Shown here one piece after another: positions 16,363 to 23,864 of a stretch of DNA of 64,000 bases; within the stretch, counting starts at the first letter, position 1, and the number at the start of each line of letters is the position of its first letter. The notes beneath the pieces are model-generated. The model saw only the letters and a program-made list of their open reading frames with translations. It was not told the origin of the DNA and did not search any database. This DNA comes from Xanthobacter autotrophicus (GTDB lineage: Bacteria; Pseudomonadota; Alphaproteobacteria; Rhizobiales; Xanthobacteraceae). Made by a program: the position numbers and the translations under genes. The DNA is taken from the NCBI RefSeq assembly GCF_005871085.1, contig NZ_VAUP01000022.1, forward strand, positions 372,001 to 436,000, written 5' to 3'.

Positions 16363-16761
16363 ATGACATCGCCCTGCTACTGCACCCTGTTGCGCACCGC
16401 CACCCGGAAGGTCGCCGCCGCCTATGACGCGGCGCTGGCGCCGGTGGGCATCAACATCGCGCAATATGCGTTGCTGCGGATGATCCAGAACCGCCAGCAG
16501 GTGAGCCTCACCGAGCTTGGCCGCCTCGCCGATCTCGACCGTTCCACCATTGGCCGAAACGTCAAGGTGCTGGAGCGCGACGGCCTGGTGAAGACCGCGC
16601 GCGGCGAGGACCAGCGCGAAGCCGTGGTCAGCCTCTCTCCGGGCGGGATCGAGGCGCTGGCGGCGGCAACGCCCCTGTGGGAAGCCTGCCAGCGCCAGAT
16701 CGAGAAGCGCCTGGGCACGGACAAGATCGAGGCCCTGCGCGCCATTGCGCACGCCGTGTGA
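16363..16761 (+). CDS. MarR-family regulator paired with MFS transporter
   Basis: The product is 132 residues, compact for MarR. It contains APVGINIAQYALLRMIQNR, a recognition region DRSTIGRNVKVLERDG and wing EDQREAVVSLSPGG. The N-terminus has Cys (SPCYCTLLR), a pattern that in some MarR proteins senses oxidants; that is inference only. The MFS gene starts 45 bp downstream on the same strand. The same 13-bp motif precedes both genes, so autoregulation and control of the exporter are likely. Confidence 0.86.
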   Translation: MTSPCYCTLLRTATRKVAAAYDAALAPVGINIAQYALLRMIQNRQQVSLTELGRLADLDRSTIGRNVKVLERDGLVKTARGEDQREAVVSLSPGGIEALAAATPLWEACQRQIEKRLGTDKIEALRAIAHAV

Positions 16762-16773
16762 TTTTTGCGGACT

Positions 16774-16790
16774 TAAACGGGTATATACCC
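16774..16790. promoter_or_regulatory. Operator-like motif TAAACGGGTATAT (copy 2) with palindrome
   Basis: The motif at 16774-16786 runs into the perfect palindrome GGGTATATACCC (16779-16790), 16 bp before the MFS ATG. It is a strong candidate for the binding site of the MarR encoded just upstream. Confidence 0.6.
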
Positions 16791-16806
16791 TCGTACTGGA
16801 CATCCC

Positions 16807-18114
16807 ATGAACGCACCGACTGATTTCTCCACCCGCGCGCCCAGGCTTGCCGCCCTCCTTGCCCGCAGGGGCATCCACTATGGCTGGGCGGTGGCTGCGG
16901 TGACCTTCCTCACCATGCTGGTGACCGCCGGCGCGGTGGGGGCGCCGGGCGTGCTCATCGGGCCGCTGCAGGCGGAATTCGGCTGGGCCACCGCCGACAT
17001 CTCCTCCGCCTTCGCGGTGCGGCTCATGCTGTTCGGGCTGCTCGGCCCGTTCGCCGCCGCCTTCATGAACCGCTTCGGCATCCGCCCGGTGGCGACCGTG
17101 GCGCTGACGCTGATTGGCGCCGGCGTGGTCGGCTCCTTCGCCATGACCAAGCTGTGGCACCTCGTGCTGCTGTGGGGCGTGGTGGTGGGGGTCGGCACCG
17201 GGCTCACCGCCATGGTGCTGGGCGCCACGGTCGCGACGCGCTGGTTCTCCCAACGCCGCGGTCTGGTGCTGGGTCTTTTGACGGCGAGTACGGCCACCGG
17301 CCAATTGGTGTTCCTGCCGCTCCTCGCCCGCCTGACCGAGGTGCTGGGCTGGCGCAGCGCCCTCGGCCTGGTGCTGGCGATGCTGCTGGTGGCGGTGGTG
17401 TGCGTGCTGCTGTTCATGCGCGACCGGCCCTCCGATGTGGGCCTGCTGCCCTATGGCGCCAGCGCGCCACCCCCGGTGCCGGTGCTGCCGGCGACGTTTG
17501 GCGCCATGCTGGCCTCGCCCTTGGTGGCGCTGAGGGATGCGGCCCGCACGCCCACCTTCTGGGTGCTGTTTGCCACCTTCTTCATCTGCGGCGCCTCCAC
17601 CAACGGGCTGGTGCAGACCCATTTCGTGTCCCTGTGCGGCGACTACGGCATGGCGGCGGTGACGGCGGCGGGCATGCTGGCCATGATCGGCATCTTCGAT
17701 TTCATCGGCACGGTGGGCTCGGGCTGGCTGTCCGACCGCTTCGACAGCCGCTGGCTGCTGTTCTGGTATTATGGGCTGCGCGGCCTGTCGCTGCTCTATT
17801 TGCCTTTCACCGATTTCAGCTTCTATGGACTTTCGCTGTTCGCGGTCTTCTACGGCCTCGACTGGGTGGCGACGGTGCCGCCGACGGTGAAGCTCACCGC
17901 CGACCGCTTCGGCGAGCGCGCCAACCTCGTCTTCGGCTGGATCTTCGCCGGCCATCAGCTCGGCGCGGCGGCGGCGGCCTATGGCGCCGGCTTCAGCCGG
18001 ACCTTCTACCAGACCTATTTGCCGGCCTTCTTCGTGGCCGGCGTGCTCTGCATCCTCGCGGCGGCGGCCATCGTCGCGGTGCGCGAGCGGCGGCCCGCCA
18101 CGGGCACTGCGTAG
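16807..18114 (+). CDS. MFS transporter under MarR control
   Basis: The product is 435 residues with about 12 hydrophobic helices in two halves separated by a short loop near residue 215 (RDRPSDVGLLPYG). The first half ends with the family-type segment FMRDRPSDVGL, common in monocarboxylate or oxalate/formate-like MFS carriers. The gene lies 45 bp after a MarR gene, with an operator-like palindrome between them. Efflux or uptake of a small organic acid is the likely role; the substrate is unknown. It is convergent with the GlxA-type regulator, with 15 bp between stop codons. Confidence 0.86.
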   Translation: MNAPTDFSTRAPRLAALLARRGIHYGWAVAAVTFLTMLVTAGAVGAPGVLIGPLQAEFGWATADISSAFAVRLMLFGLLGPFAAAFMNRFGIRPVATVALTLIGAGVVGSFAMTKLWHLVLLWGVVVGVGTGLTAMVLGATVATRWFSQRRGLVLGLLTASTATGQLVFLPLLARLTEVLGWRSALGLVLAMLLVAVVCVLLFMRDRPSDVGLLPYGASAPPPVPVLPATFGAMLASPLVALRDAARTPTFWVLFATFFICGASTNGLVQTHFVSLCGDYGMAAVTAAGMLAMIGIFDFIGTVGSGWLSDRFDSRWLLFWYYGLRGLSLLYLPFTDFSFYGLSLFAVFYGLDWVATVPPTVKLTADRFGERANLVFGWIFAGHQLGAAAAAYGAGFSRTFYQTYLPAFFVAGVLCILAAAAIVAVRERRPATGTA

Positions 18115-18129
18115 ATGGCCGCGTGAGGC

Positions 18130-19083
18130 TCAGTTGAGGCCGGCTCCGCGCATGGCCTCGGCGGCGCGGCGGATCACCTGCGGCGGCTGCCCGAAAGCGC
18201 GCACGAAGGCCCGCCGCATGCGCTCGCGATCGGCGAAGCCGGTTTCGCGGGCCACCTCGTCCATGGAGCGGTGGCCCTCCTCCATCAGCATCCGCGCCGT
18301 CTCCAGCCGCAGGTGCTCCACCGCCTTGGCCGGCGACTGGCCGGTCTCCTCGCGGAACAGGCGGCTGAACTGGCGCGGGCTGAGGCTGGCAGTCTCGGCC
18401 AGCTCCTCCACCGAGAGCGGATGGGTGAGGTGCTCCTTGGCATAGACCAGCGCGCGGCGGATGCGGTCCGATTTCGGCTCCAGCTCCAGCAGAGTGGAGA
18501 ACTGGGACTGGCCGCCGGGCCGGCGCAGATAGACCACCATGTTGCGCGCGGTGGCCTTCGCCACCTCCTGCCCGAAATCGTCCTCCACCAGCGCGAGGGC
18601 AAGGTCGATGCCCGCGCTCATGCCCGCCGAGGTCCACACATTGCCATCGGCGCTGAAGATGCGGTCAACCTCCACCCGCACGCGCGGATAAAGCGACTGC
18701 AAGTGGCGCGCATGGGCCCAGTGGGTGGTGGCCCTTCGGCCGTCGAGCAGCCCGGTTTCCGCCAGCACATAGGCTCCGGTGCAGATGCCGGCGATGCGCC
18801 GGGAGGAAGCGCCGGCGGCGCGCAGATAGTCCAGCAGCGCGGGCGAGGAGGGCTTCACCACCAGCGAGCCGATGGTGATGGTGGTGTCATGGATCGTTGC
18901 CCCGAACGGCGCCGTCTCGATGGCGAAGCCGAGGGAGTTGCGCACCGGCCCGCCCCCCTCGGAGAGCACGTGCACCTCATAGGCCGGCCGCCCCAGGACG
19001 CCATTGGCCATCTCGAACACCGAGAGGGCGGCAACGCCCATGATCTGGAAGCCGTCGAACACCACGAAGCCGATACCCGGCAT
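18130..19083 (-). CDS. GlxA-type AraC regulator (DJ-1/PfpI + HTH)
   Basis: The product is 317 residues. The N-terminal DJ-1/PfpI-like domain (about 1-185) keeps the nucleophile-elbow Cys in GICTGAYVLAETGLL. The C-terminal AraC-type DNA-binding domain (about 210-310) has two helix-turn-helix units, including SLSPRQFSRLFREETGQSP and TGFADRERMRRAF. Family knowledge: GlxA-type proteins are transcription factors, some controlling quaternary amine or amino acid catabolism. The target here is unknown. The upstream SDR gene on the same strand ends in a strong stem-loop, so this gene probably has its own promoter. Confidence 0.88.
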   Translation of the reverse strand: MPGIGFVVFDGFQIMGVAALSVFEMANGVLGRPAYEVHVLSEGGGPVRNSLGFAIETAPFGATIHDTTITIGSLVVKPSSPALLDYLRAAGASSRRIAGICTGAYVLAETGLLDGRRATTHWAHARHLQSLYPRVRVEVDRIFSADGNVWTSAGMSAGIDLALALVEDDFGQEVAKATARNMVVYLRRPGGQSQFSTLLELEPKSDRIRRALVYAKEHLTHPLSVEELAETASLSPRQFSRLFREETGQSPAKAVEHLRLETARMLMEEGHRSMDEVARETGFADRERMRRAFVRAFGQPPQVIRRAAEAMRGAGLN

Positions 19084-19103
19084 CTCGACCTCACCGGTGT
19101 TGG

Positions 19104-19138
19104 GGAGAAAGCTGCCGCCGGCCCGTCCGGCGGCAGCT
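19104..19138 (-). terminator. Rho-independent terminator of the SDR gene
   Basis: On the minus strand, a 12-bp perfect stem (AGCTGCCGCCGG with CCGGCGGCAGCT, 19110-19138) with a 5-nt loop is followed by TTTCTCCCC. It begins 6 nt after the SDR stop codon. Confidence 0.7.
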
Positions 19139-19144
19139 CAGGGA

Positions 19145-19945
19145 TCAGGCGGCCGCAGCCGCAGTATAGCGCGGGGCGACCTTGGCGCTGGACAAGTGGG
19201 GCAGCATGGCCTGGCGGGCCGCCTCATAAGCATCCCATTGCGCCCCGTCCTGAAGCGAGGGGATGGTGATGAACTCGCCCTTGTCGAGCCCGGCCAGCGC
19301 CGCGTCCACCAGATCCGCCGCCGACATCACCCAGGCCTGCGGCAGCTGGTCGACGGGCAGGCCGGCGGCATCCCAGAAGGCGGTGGCGGTGGCGCCCGGC
19401 AGCACCACCTGCACGCCGACGCCGGTGCCGGCGAGTTCCTTCCGCAGCGACTGGCTGAAGCCGAGCACGAAGGCCTTGGTGCCCCCATAGACCCCGTTCA
19501 GCACCTCCGGCCCGATGGCGACGATGGACGAGATGTTGATGAGGGTGCCGGCCCCGCGTGCCACGAAACGCGGCGCCACCGCATAGGTCAGGCGCATGAC
19601 GGCGGTGACGTTGATGGCCACCATCTCCTCCATGCGGTCCACGTCGGACTGGAGCAGCGTCCCGGCCCCGCCGAAGCCCGCATTGTTGACGAGGACGCTG
19701 ATGGTGTCGTCGTCCCGCAGCAGCGCCTCCACCTGGCGCAGTTGCGCCGCATCGGTCAAATCGGCGTTGAAGACGCGGACGGCGACGCCATGGCGCTCGC
19801 CGATGCGCTCCGCCTGCCGGGCCAGCCGCTCGGCGTTGCGGGCGACGAGGATCACGTCGTGGCCGCGCGCGGCGAGCCGCTCCGCATAGATGGCGCCGAT
19901 GCCGGAAGACGCACCGGTGATGACGGCAGTGCCCTTGGTGCTCAT
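19145..19945 (-). CDS. SDR-family NAD(P)-dependent oxidoreductase
   Basis: The product is 266 residues from the ATG at 19945 (MSTKGTAVITGASSGIG); the frame continues upstream without family features. It is a classical short-chain dehydrogenase: TGASSGIG cofactor loop, NNAGFGG, catalytic region with INISSIV and YGGTK. The basic residues after the first strand (RNAERLARQ) suggest NADP(H). The substrate is unknown. It has its own terminator before the GlxA-type regulator gene. Confidence 0.88.
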   Translation of the reverse strand: MSTKGTAVITGASSGIGAIYAERLAARGHDVILVARNAERLARQAERIGERHGVAVRVFNADLTDAAQLRQVEALLRDDDTISVLVNNAGFGGAGTLLQSDVDRMEEMVAINVTAVMRLTYAVAPRFVARGAGTLINISSIVAIGPEVLNGVYGGTKAFVLGFSQSLRKELAGTGVGVQVVLPGATATAFWDAAGLPVDQLPQAWVMSAADLVDAALAGLDKGEFITIPSLQDGAQWDAYEAARQAMLPHLSSAKVAPRYTAAAAA

Positions 19946-20144
19946 GTGCCTGTTCCCCTCTGTCCGGCCCCGTCGCCGGCTCTGATGGGAGAACCATAGG
20001 TCTCGCGGCCCATGTCTCAAATGTCATAGATACAGCAATTCAGGACATGAGAGCGACGGCGAGACGTTGCGCCCGCCAACCGCACGCGAGCACCCCGCCC
20101 CCGCGACAGTTTGGCCCTCGCGCCCCGCGCCGGGCCGGGCCGAC

Positions 20145-20159
20145 TGGACAATTTGTCCA
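20145..20159. promoter_or_regulatory. Palindrome TGGACAA-T-TTGTCCA upstream of OFA transporter
   Basis: This is a perfect 7-bp inverted repeat with a 1-nt centre, about 53 bp upstream of a -24/-12 type promoter. Position and symmetry fit an upstream activator site for an NtrC-type regulator. Confidence 0.5.
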
Positions 20160-20212
20160 TCCGCGCCCGGCCGGGCGACGCCAAGTCCTTGAGGGAACAA
20201 GCCCCCGCCCGC

Positions 20213-20228
20213 TGGCCCTGCCCTTGCT
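20213..20228 (+). promoter_or_regulatory. Sigma-54-type promoter of OFA transporter
   Basis: TGGCCCTGCCCTTGCT matches the -24/-12 layout: TGGC and TTGC start 11 nt apart, the conserved spacing. It lies about 60 nt before the ATG at 20290. A sigma-54 activator gene is 2.2 kb downstream. The -24 element deviates from TGGCAC at two positions. Confidence 0.55.
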
Positions 20229-20289
20229 AGGCGGGCGTGCCGCGCGTCGGCCAAAGGCGGCGCGCCAAACAAGAAAAGCTGGAGGAAAC

Positions 20290-21990
20290 ATGTCCGTCAC
20301 CGCGTTCGCGCCACCCCCATTTCTCAGCCGGGAGCGCACCATCGCCTCGGCCGGCTTCAATCGCTGGCTGGTGCCGCCGGCGGCCCTCGCCATCCATCTG
20401 TGCATTGGCATGGCCTACGGCTTCAGTGTGTTCTGGCTCCCGCTGTCACGCGCCGTGGGCGTCAGCGCGCCCGTCGCCTGCCCCACCGACATGAGCGCTG
20501 TGGCCGCCCTGTTCGCCACCTCCTGCGACTGGCAGATCTCGGCGCTGGGCTGGATGTACACCCTGTTCTTCGTGCTGCTCGGCTCCTCCGCCGCCATCTG
20601 GGGCGGCTGGCTGGAGACGGCGGGGCCGCGCAAGGCCGGTCTCGTCTCCGCCTTCTGCTGGTGCGGCGGCCTCGTGATCTCGGCGGCAGGCGTCTACCTG
20701 CACCAAATCTGGATGCTGTGGCTCGGCTCCGGCGTCATCGGCGGCATCGGCCTTGGGCTCGGCTACATCTCGCCCGTGTCCACCCTCATCAAGTGGTTTC
20801 CGGACCGACGCGGCATGGCCACCGGCATGGCCATCATGGGCTTCGGCGGCGGCGCCATGATCGGCGCGCCCCTCGCCAACATCCTGATGCAGCATTTCGC
20901 CAGCCCCACCTCGGTGGGCGTGTGGCAGACCTTCCTGGTGATGGCGGCCGTCTATTTCGTGTTCATGGTGGGCGGCGCGCTGAGCTACAGGGTGCCGCGC
21001 GAAGGCTGGGCGCCCAAGGGCTGGACGGCGCCGGTCGCCGCCGCCAATGCCATGGTCACCCATCGCCACGTGCACCTGAACGTGGCCTGGCGCACCCCGC
21101 AATTCTGGCTGCTGTGGGCGGTGCTGTGCCTCAACGTGTCGGCGGGCATCGGCGTCATCGGCATGGCCTCGCCCATGCTGCAGGAGGTGTTCGGCGGGCG
21201 GCTCATCGGCCTCGATCTCACCTTCTCCCAGCTCGATGCCGGGCAGAAGGCGCAGATCGCCGCCATCGCCGCCGGCTTCACCGGCCTGCTCAGCCTGTGC
21301 AACATCGGCGGGCGGTTCCTGTGGGCCTCCTTCTCCGACAAGCTCGGGCGGAAGATGACCTACGCCATCTTCTTCGTGCTGGGCTTCGGCCTCTATGCGC
21401 TGGTGCCCACCACCGCCCACATGGGCTCGGTGGTGCTGTTCGTGGGCGCGTTCTGCATCATCCTGTCGTTCTACGGCGGTGGCTTCGCCACCATCCCGGC
21501 GTATCTGGCCGACATCTTCGGCACCCACATGGTGGGCGCCATCCACGGCCGCCTGCTCACCGCCTGGGCCACCGCCGGCGTGCTCGGCCCGGTGCTGGTG
21601 AACTATCTGCGCGAATACCAGATCGCCTCCGGCATCCCCCGCGAGGCGGCCTACGACCAGACCATGTACATCCTCGCCGGCCTGCTGGTGCTGGGCCTCG
21701 TGTGCAATCTCCTCGTCCGCCCGGTGGCCGAGCACCTCTACATGAAGGACGAGGACCTCAGGAAGATGAGCAAGGCCGCCCTCGCCAAGGAGGACGCCCA
21801 CGCCGACTTCGAGGACTTCGAGGAAGAGGCCAAGGACGGCGGCGTTGCCGTCCTGGCGCGCGGCTCCACCCCCGTGGCCTCCGGCTCCACCCCGCTGCCG
21901 CTGGTGGTCGCGGCATGGCTGGTGGTGGGCGTGCCCCTCGCCTGGGGCGTCTGGATCACCCTGCAGAAGGCGGTGATCCTGTTCCACTGA
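20290..21990 (+). CDS. OFA-family MFS transporter with fused C-terminal helix
   Basis: The product is 566 residues with AGGA 5 nt before the start. It resembles oxalate:formate antiporter family carriers: IGMAYGFSVFWLPLS, GLGLGYISPVSTLIKWFPDRRG, IGGRFLWASFSDKLGRK and GGGFATIPAYLADIFGT. After the last carrier helix (ends near 480) come a charged segment (DEDLRKMSKAALAKED) and a further helix (PLVVAAWLVVGVPLAWGVWI). That helix resembles the separately encoded MFS small subunit found beside such transporters in other proteobacteria. The likely cargo is a small carboxylate. A sigma-54-type promoter precedes it and a strong terminator follows. Confidence 0.9.
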   Translation: MSVTAFAPPPFLSRERTIASAGFNRWLVPPAALAIHLCIGMAYGFSVFWLPLSRAVGVSAPVACPTDMSAVAALFATSCDWQISALGWMYTLFFVLLGSSAAIWGGWLETAGPRKAGLVSAFCWCGGLVISAAGVYLHQIWMLWLGSGVIGGIGLGLGYISPVSTLIKWFPDRRGMATGMAIMGFGGGAMIGAPLANILMQHFASPTSVGVWQTFLVMAAVYFVFMVGGALSYRVPREGWAPKGWTAPVAAANAMVTHRHVHLNVAWRTPQFWLLWAVLCLNVSAGIGVIGMASPMLQEVFGGRLIGLDLTFSQLDAGQKAQIAAIAAGFTGLLSLCNIGGRFLWASFSDKLGRKMTYAIFFVLGFGLYALVPTTAHMGSVVLFVGAFCIILSFYGGGFATIPAYLADIFGTHMVGAIHGRLLTAWATAGVLGPVLVNYLREYQIASGIPREAAYDQTMYILAGLLVLGLVCNLLVRPVAEHLYMKDEDLRKMSKAALAKEDAHADFEDFEEEAKDGGVAVLARGSTPVASGSTPLPLVVAAWLVVGVPLAWGVWITLQKAVILFH

Positions 21991-22001
21991 TCCCGGCCCT
22001 T

Positions 22002-22038
22002 TCCGGCGCGCCCTGCCCTTGGCAAAGGGCGCGCCGGA
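22002..22038 (+). terminator. Terminator of OFA transporter
   Basis: TCCGGCGCGCCCT and AGGGCGCGCCGGA form a perfect 13-bp stem with an 11-nt loop, 12 nt after the stop codon. A moderately T-rich stretch (CTTGGTGTTATC) follows. It separates the transporter from the two-component genes. Confidence 0.65.
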
Positions 22039-22071
22039 CTTGGTGTTATCTCCGTAAAAAACACGCTGTCG

Positions 22072-22189
22072 CCCCCTCTCCCGCTTGCGGGGGAGGGTTG
22101 GGGAGGGGGCAGGCCACCTCCTCCTGAAACGACGCGAGGGCGGATGCGCCGCAGCCCCCTCCCTGCCCTCCCCCGCCAGCGGGAGAGGG
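22072..22189. repeat. Dispersed inverted repeat, locus 1
   Basis: The left arm (22072-22110) contains CCCTCTCCCGCTTGCGGGGG and GAGGGTTGGGGAGGG. The right arm (22154-22189) is its near-complement (CTCCCCCGCCAGCGGGAGAG). The arms are separated by about 43 nt. Related pairs occur at 36663-36842 and 53376-53500. It looks like a REP/MITE-type intergenic element; no protein is encoded. The rest of the 470-bp gap holds the transporter terminator and no other recognisable feature. Confidence 0.85.
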
Positions 22190-22460
22190 TGCCGCTGCGC
22201 CCGGCCGCAGGCGTGCCCCTTCAACCCGGCGCACAGCCTGTGTGCCGGACATCCCATTTGCCCGATCCCGCGATTTGCGCGATGGATGGGGCGATGACCG
22301 GCGATCCCGCGCTTTACAAGATGCGGCGGCGGCATCGGGGAGGAAAGGCGGGACGGATGGCGCGCCGGCGGCGGGCCACACGACGCGTCTTTCGCGCAGG
22401 ACCCTCAACGCATGCCGGATCGGGCGCCGGCGGGGGTCGCAGAAGGACGATCAAGACCTG

Positions 22461-23864
22461 ATGGCCACCACCGCCGATGCCCCGCAAGAGGCGGCGCATC
22501 ACGCCGCCGGCGACATCGCCTTCAGCCCGCATCTTTCCGGCGCCTCCATCCTGGTGGTGGACGACGAGCCCGGCATGCGGAACTTCCTCGTGCGCATGCT
22601 CGCCTCCCGCTGCCGGCACGTGGCGGAGGCGGCGGACGTGGCGACGGCCTCCCGGCTGCTGGAGGCGACGCCCTTCGACCTCATCATCCTCGACAACATC
22701 ATGGCCGGGCGCACCGGCCTCGAATGGCTGGAAGAGCTGCGCGGCTCGGGCTTCTACCGGGACGTGATCCTCATCACCGCCTTCGCGGATCTGGAAACCG
22801 CCATCAAGGCCCTGCGGGCCGGGGCGGCGGACTTCGTGCTGAAGCCGTTCCGCTCCAACCAGATCCTCAACGCCATCGCCCGCTGCCTCGACCGGGGCCG
22901 GCTGATGCGCGAGAATTTCGTGCTGCGCCGCGAGTTGAAAGCCCTGCCCGGCGTCGGCGCCATGGTGGGCGCCTCCAACGCCACCCGCTCCGTGCGGGGC
23001 ATGATCGAGCGCGTCGGCCCCATGCCCACCACCGTGCTGGTCACCGGCGAATCCGGCACCGGCAAGGAGGTCACCGCCCGCTCCCTGCACGATGTCTCGC
23101 CCCGCGCCGGCAAGCCGTTCGTGCCGGTGAACTGCGCCGCCATCGCCCCTGAGATCATCGAAAGCGAGCTGTTCGGCCACCTGAAGGGCGCCTTCACCGG
23201 CGCCGCCTCCTCCCGCGAGGGGCTGTTCTTCTATGCCCAGGGCGGCACGCTGTTCCTCGACGAGGTGGGCGAGCTGCCGCCCGCCATGCAGTCCAAGCTG
23301 CTGCGCGTCATCGAGGACAAGAAGGTCCGCCCGGTGGGGGCCGAGCGGGAGGTGCCGGTGGACGTGCGCCTCATCGCCGCCACCAATTGCGATCTCGCCA
23401 CGGCGGTGGCGCAGGGCCGCTTCCGGCAGGACCTCTATTATCGGCTCAACGTGGTCAACATCCATCTCGCCCCCCTGCGCGAGCGGGCACCGGACGTGGA
23501 GCCGCTGGCCCACCTGTTCATGGCCGAGCTGTCGGCCCAGCTCGGCGTGCCGCCCCTCGACCTGACGGCGGGGGTGCTGCGCGCCCTCGCCCGCTATGAC
23601 TGGCCCGGCAATGTGCGCGAGCTGCGCAACGTCATCGAGCGCTCGCTCATCCTCGGCGAGTTCCCCAGCGACGTGGTGCCCGATGCCGACGAGGAACCGG
23701 CGGCGGCGGACGCGGGCGCCCTGCCCCAGGGCCTCGGCGCCGTGGAGAAGGCCCACATGCTCAAGGTTCTGGGCGAAGCGGGCGGCAACCGGGCGGAGGC
23801 GGCGCGGCGCCTCGGCGTCTCGCGCAAGACCCTCGACCGCAAGCTGAAGGCCTGGAATGCCTGA
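22461..23864 (+). CDS. NtrC-type sigma-54-dependent response regulator
   Basis: The product is 467 residues from the ATG at 22461. The receiver domain (about 25-145) has the acidic pair ILVVDDEPG, phospho-acceptor Asp in [10 protein letters not shown], and Lys in FVLKPF. The AAA+ domain has Walker A GESGTGKE, the sigma-54 contact loop GAFTGA, and Walker [15 protein letters not shown] Fis-type HTH closes the protein ([20 protein letters not shown]). It should activate sigma-54 promoters when phosphorylated. The kinase gene overlaps it by 8 bp. The obvious local target is the OFA transporter, which has a -24/-12 promoter. Confidence 0.93.
   Translation: MATTADAPQEAAHHAAGDIAFSPHLSGASILVVDDEPGMRNFLVRMLASRCRHVAEAADVATASRLLEATPFDLIILDNIMAGRTGLEWLEELRGSGFYRDVILITAFADLETAIKALRAGAADFVLKPFRSNQILNAIARCLDRGRLMRENFVLRRELKALPGVGAMVGASNATRSVRGMIERVGPMPTTVLVTGESGTGKEVTARSLHDVSPRAGKPFVPVNCAAIAPEIIESELFGHLKGAFTGAASSREGLFFYAQGGTLFLDEVGELPPAMQSKLLRVIEDKKVRPVGAEREVPVDVRLIAATNCDLATAVAQGRFRQDLYYRLNVVNIHLAPLRERAPDVEPLAHLFMAELSAQLGVPPLDLTAGVLRALARYDWPGNVRELRNVIERSLILGEFPSDVVPDADEEPAAADAGALPQGLGAVEKAHMLKVLGEAGGNRAEAARRLGVSRKTLDRKLKAWNA

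Noticed and set aside
18130-19945. SDR and GlxA-type genes as one operon
   Set aside because: They share a strand, but a strong 12-bp stem with a T-rich tail lies directly after the SDR stop codon.
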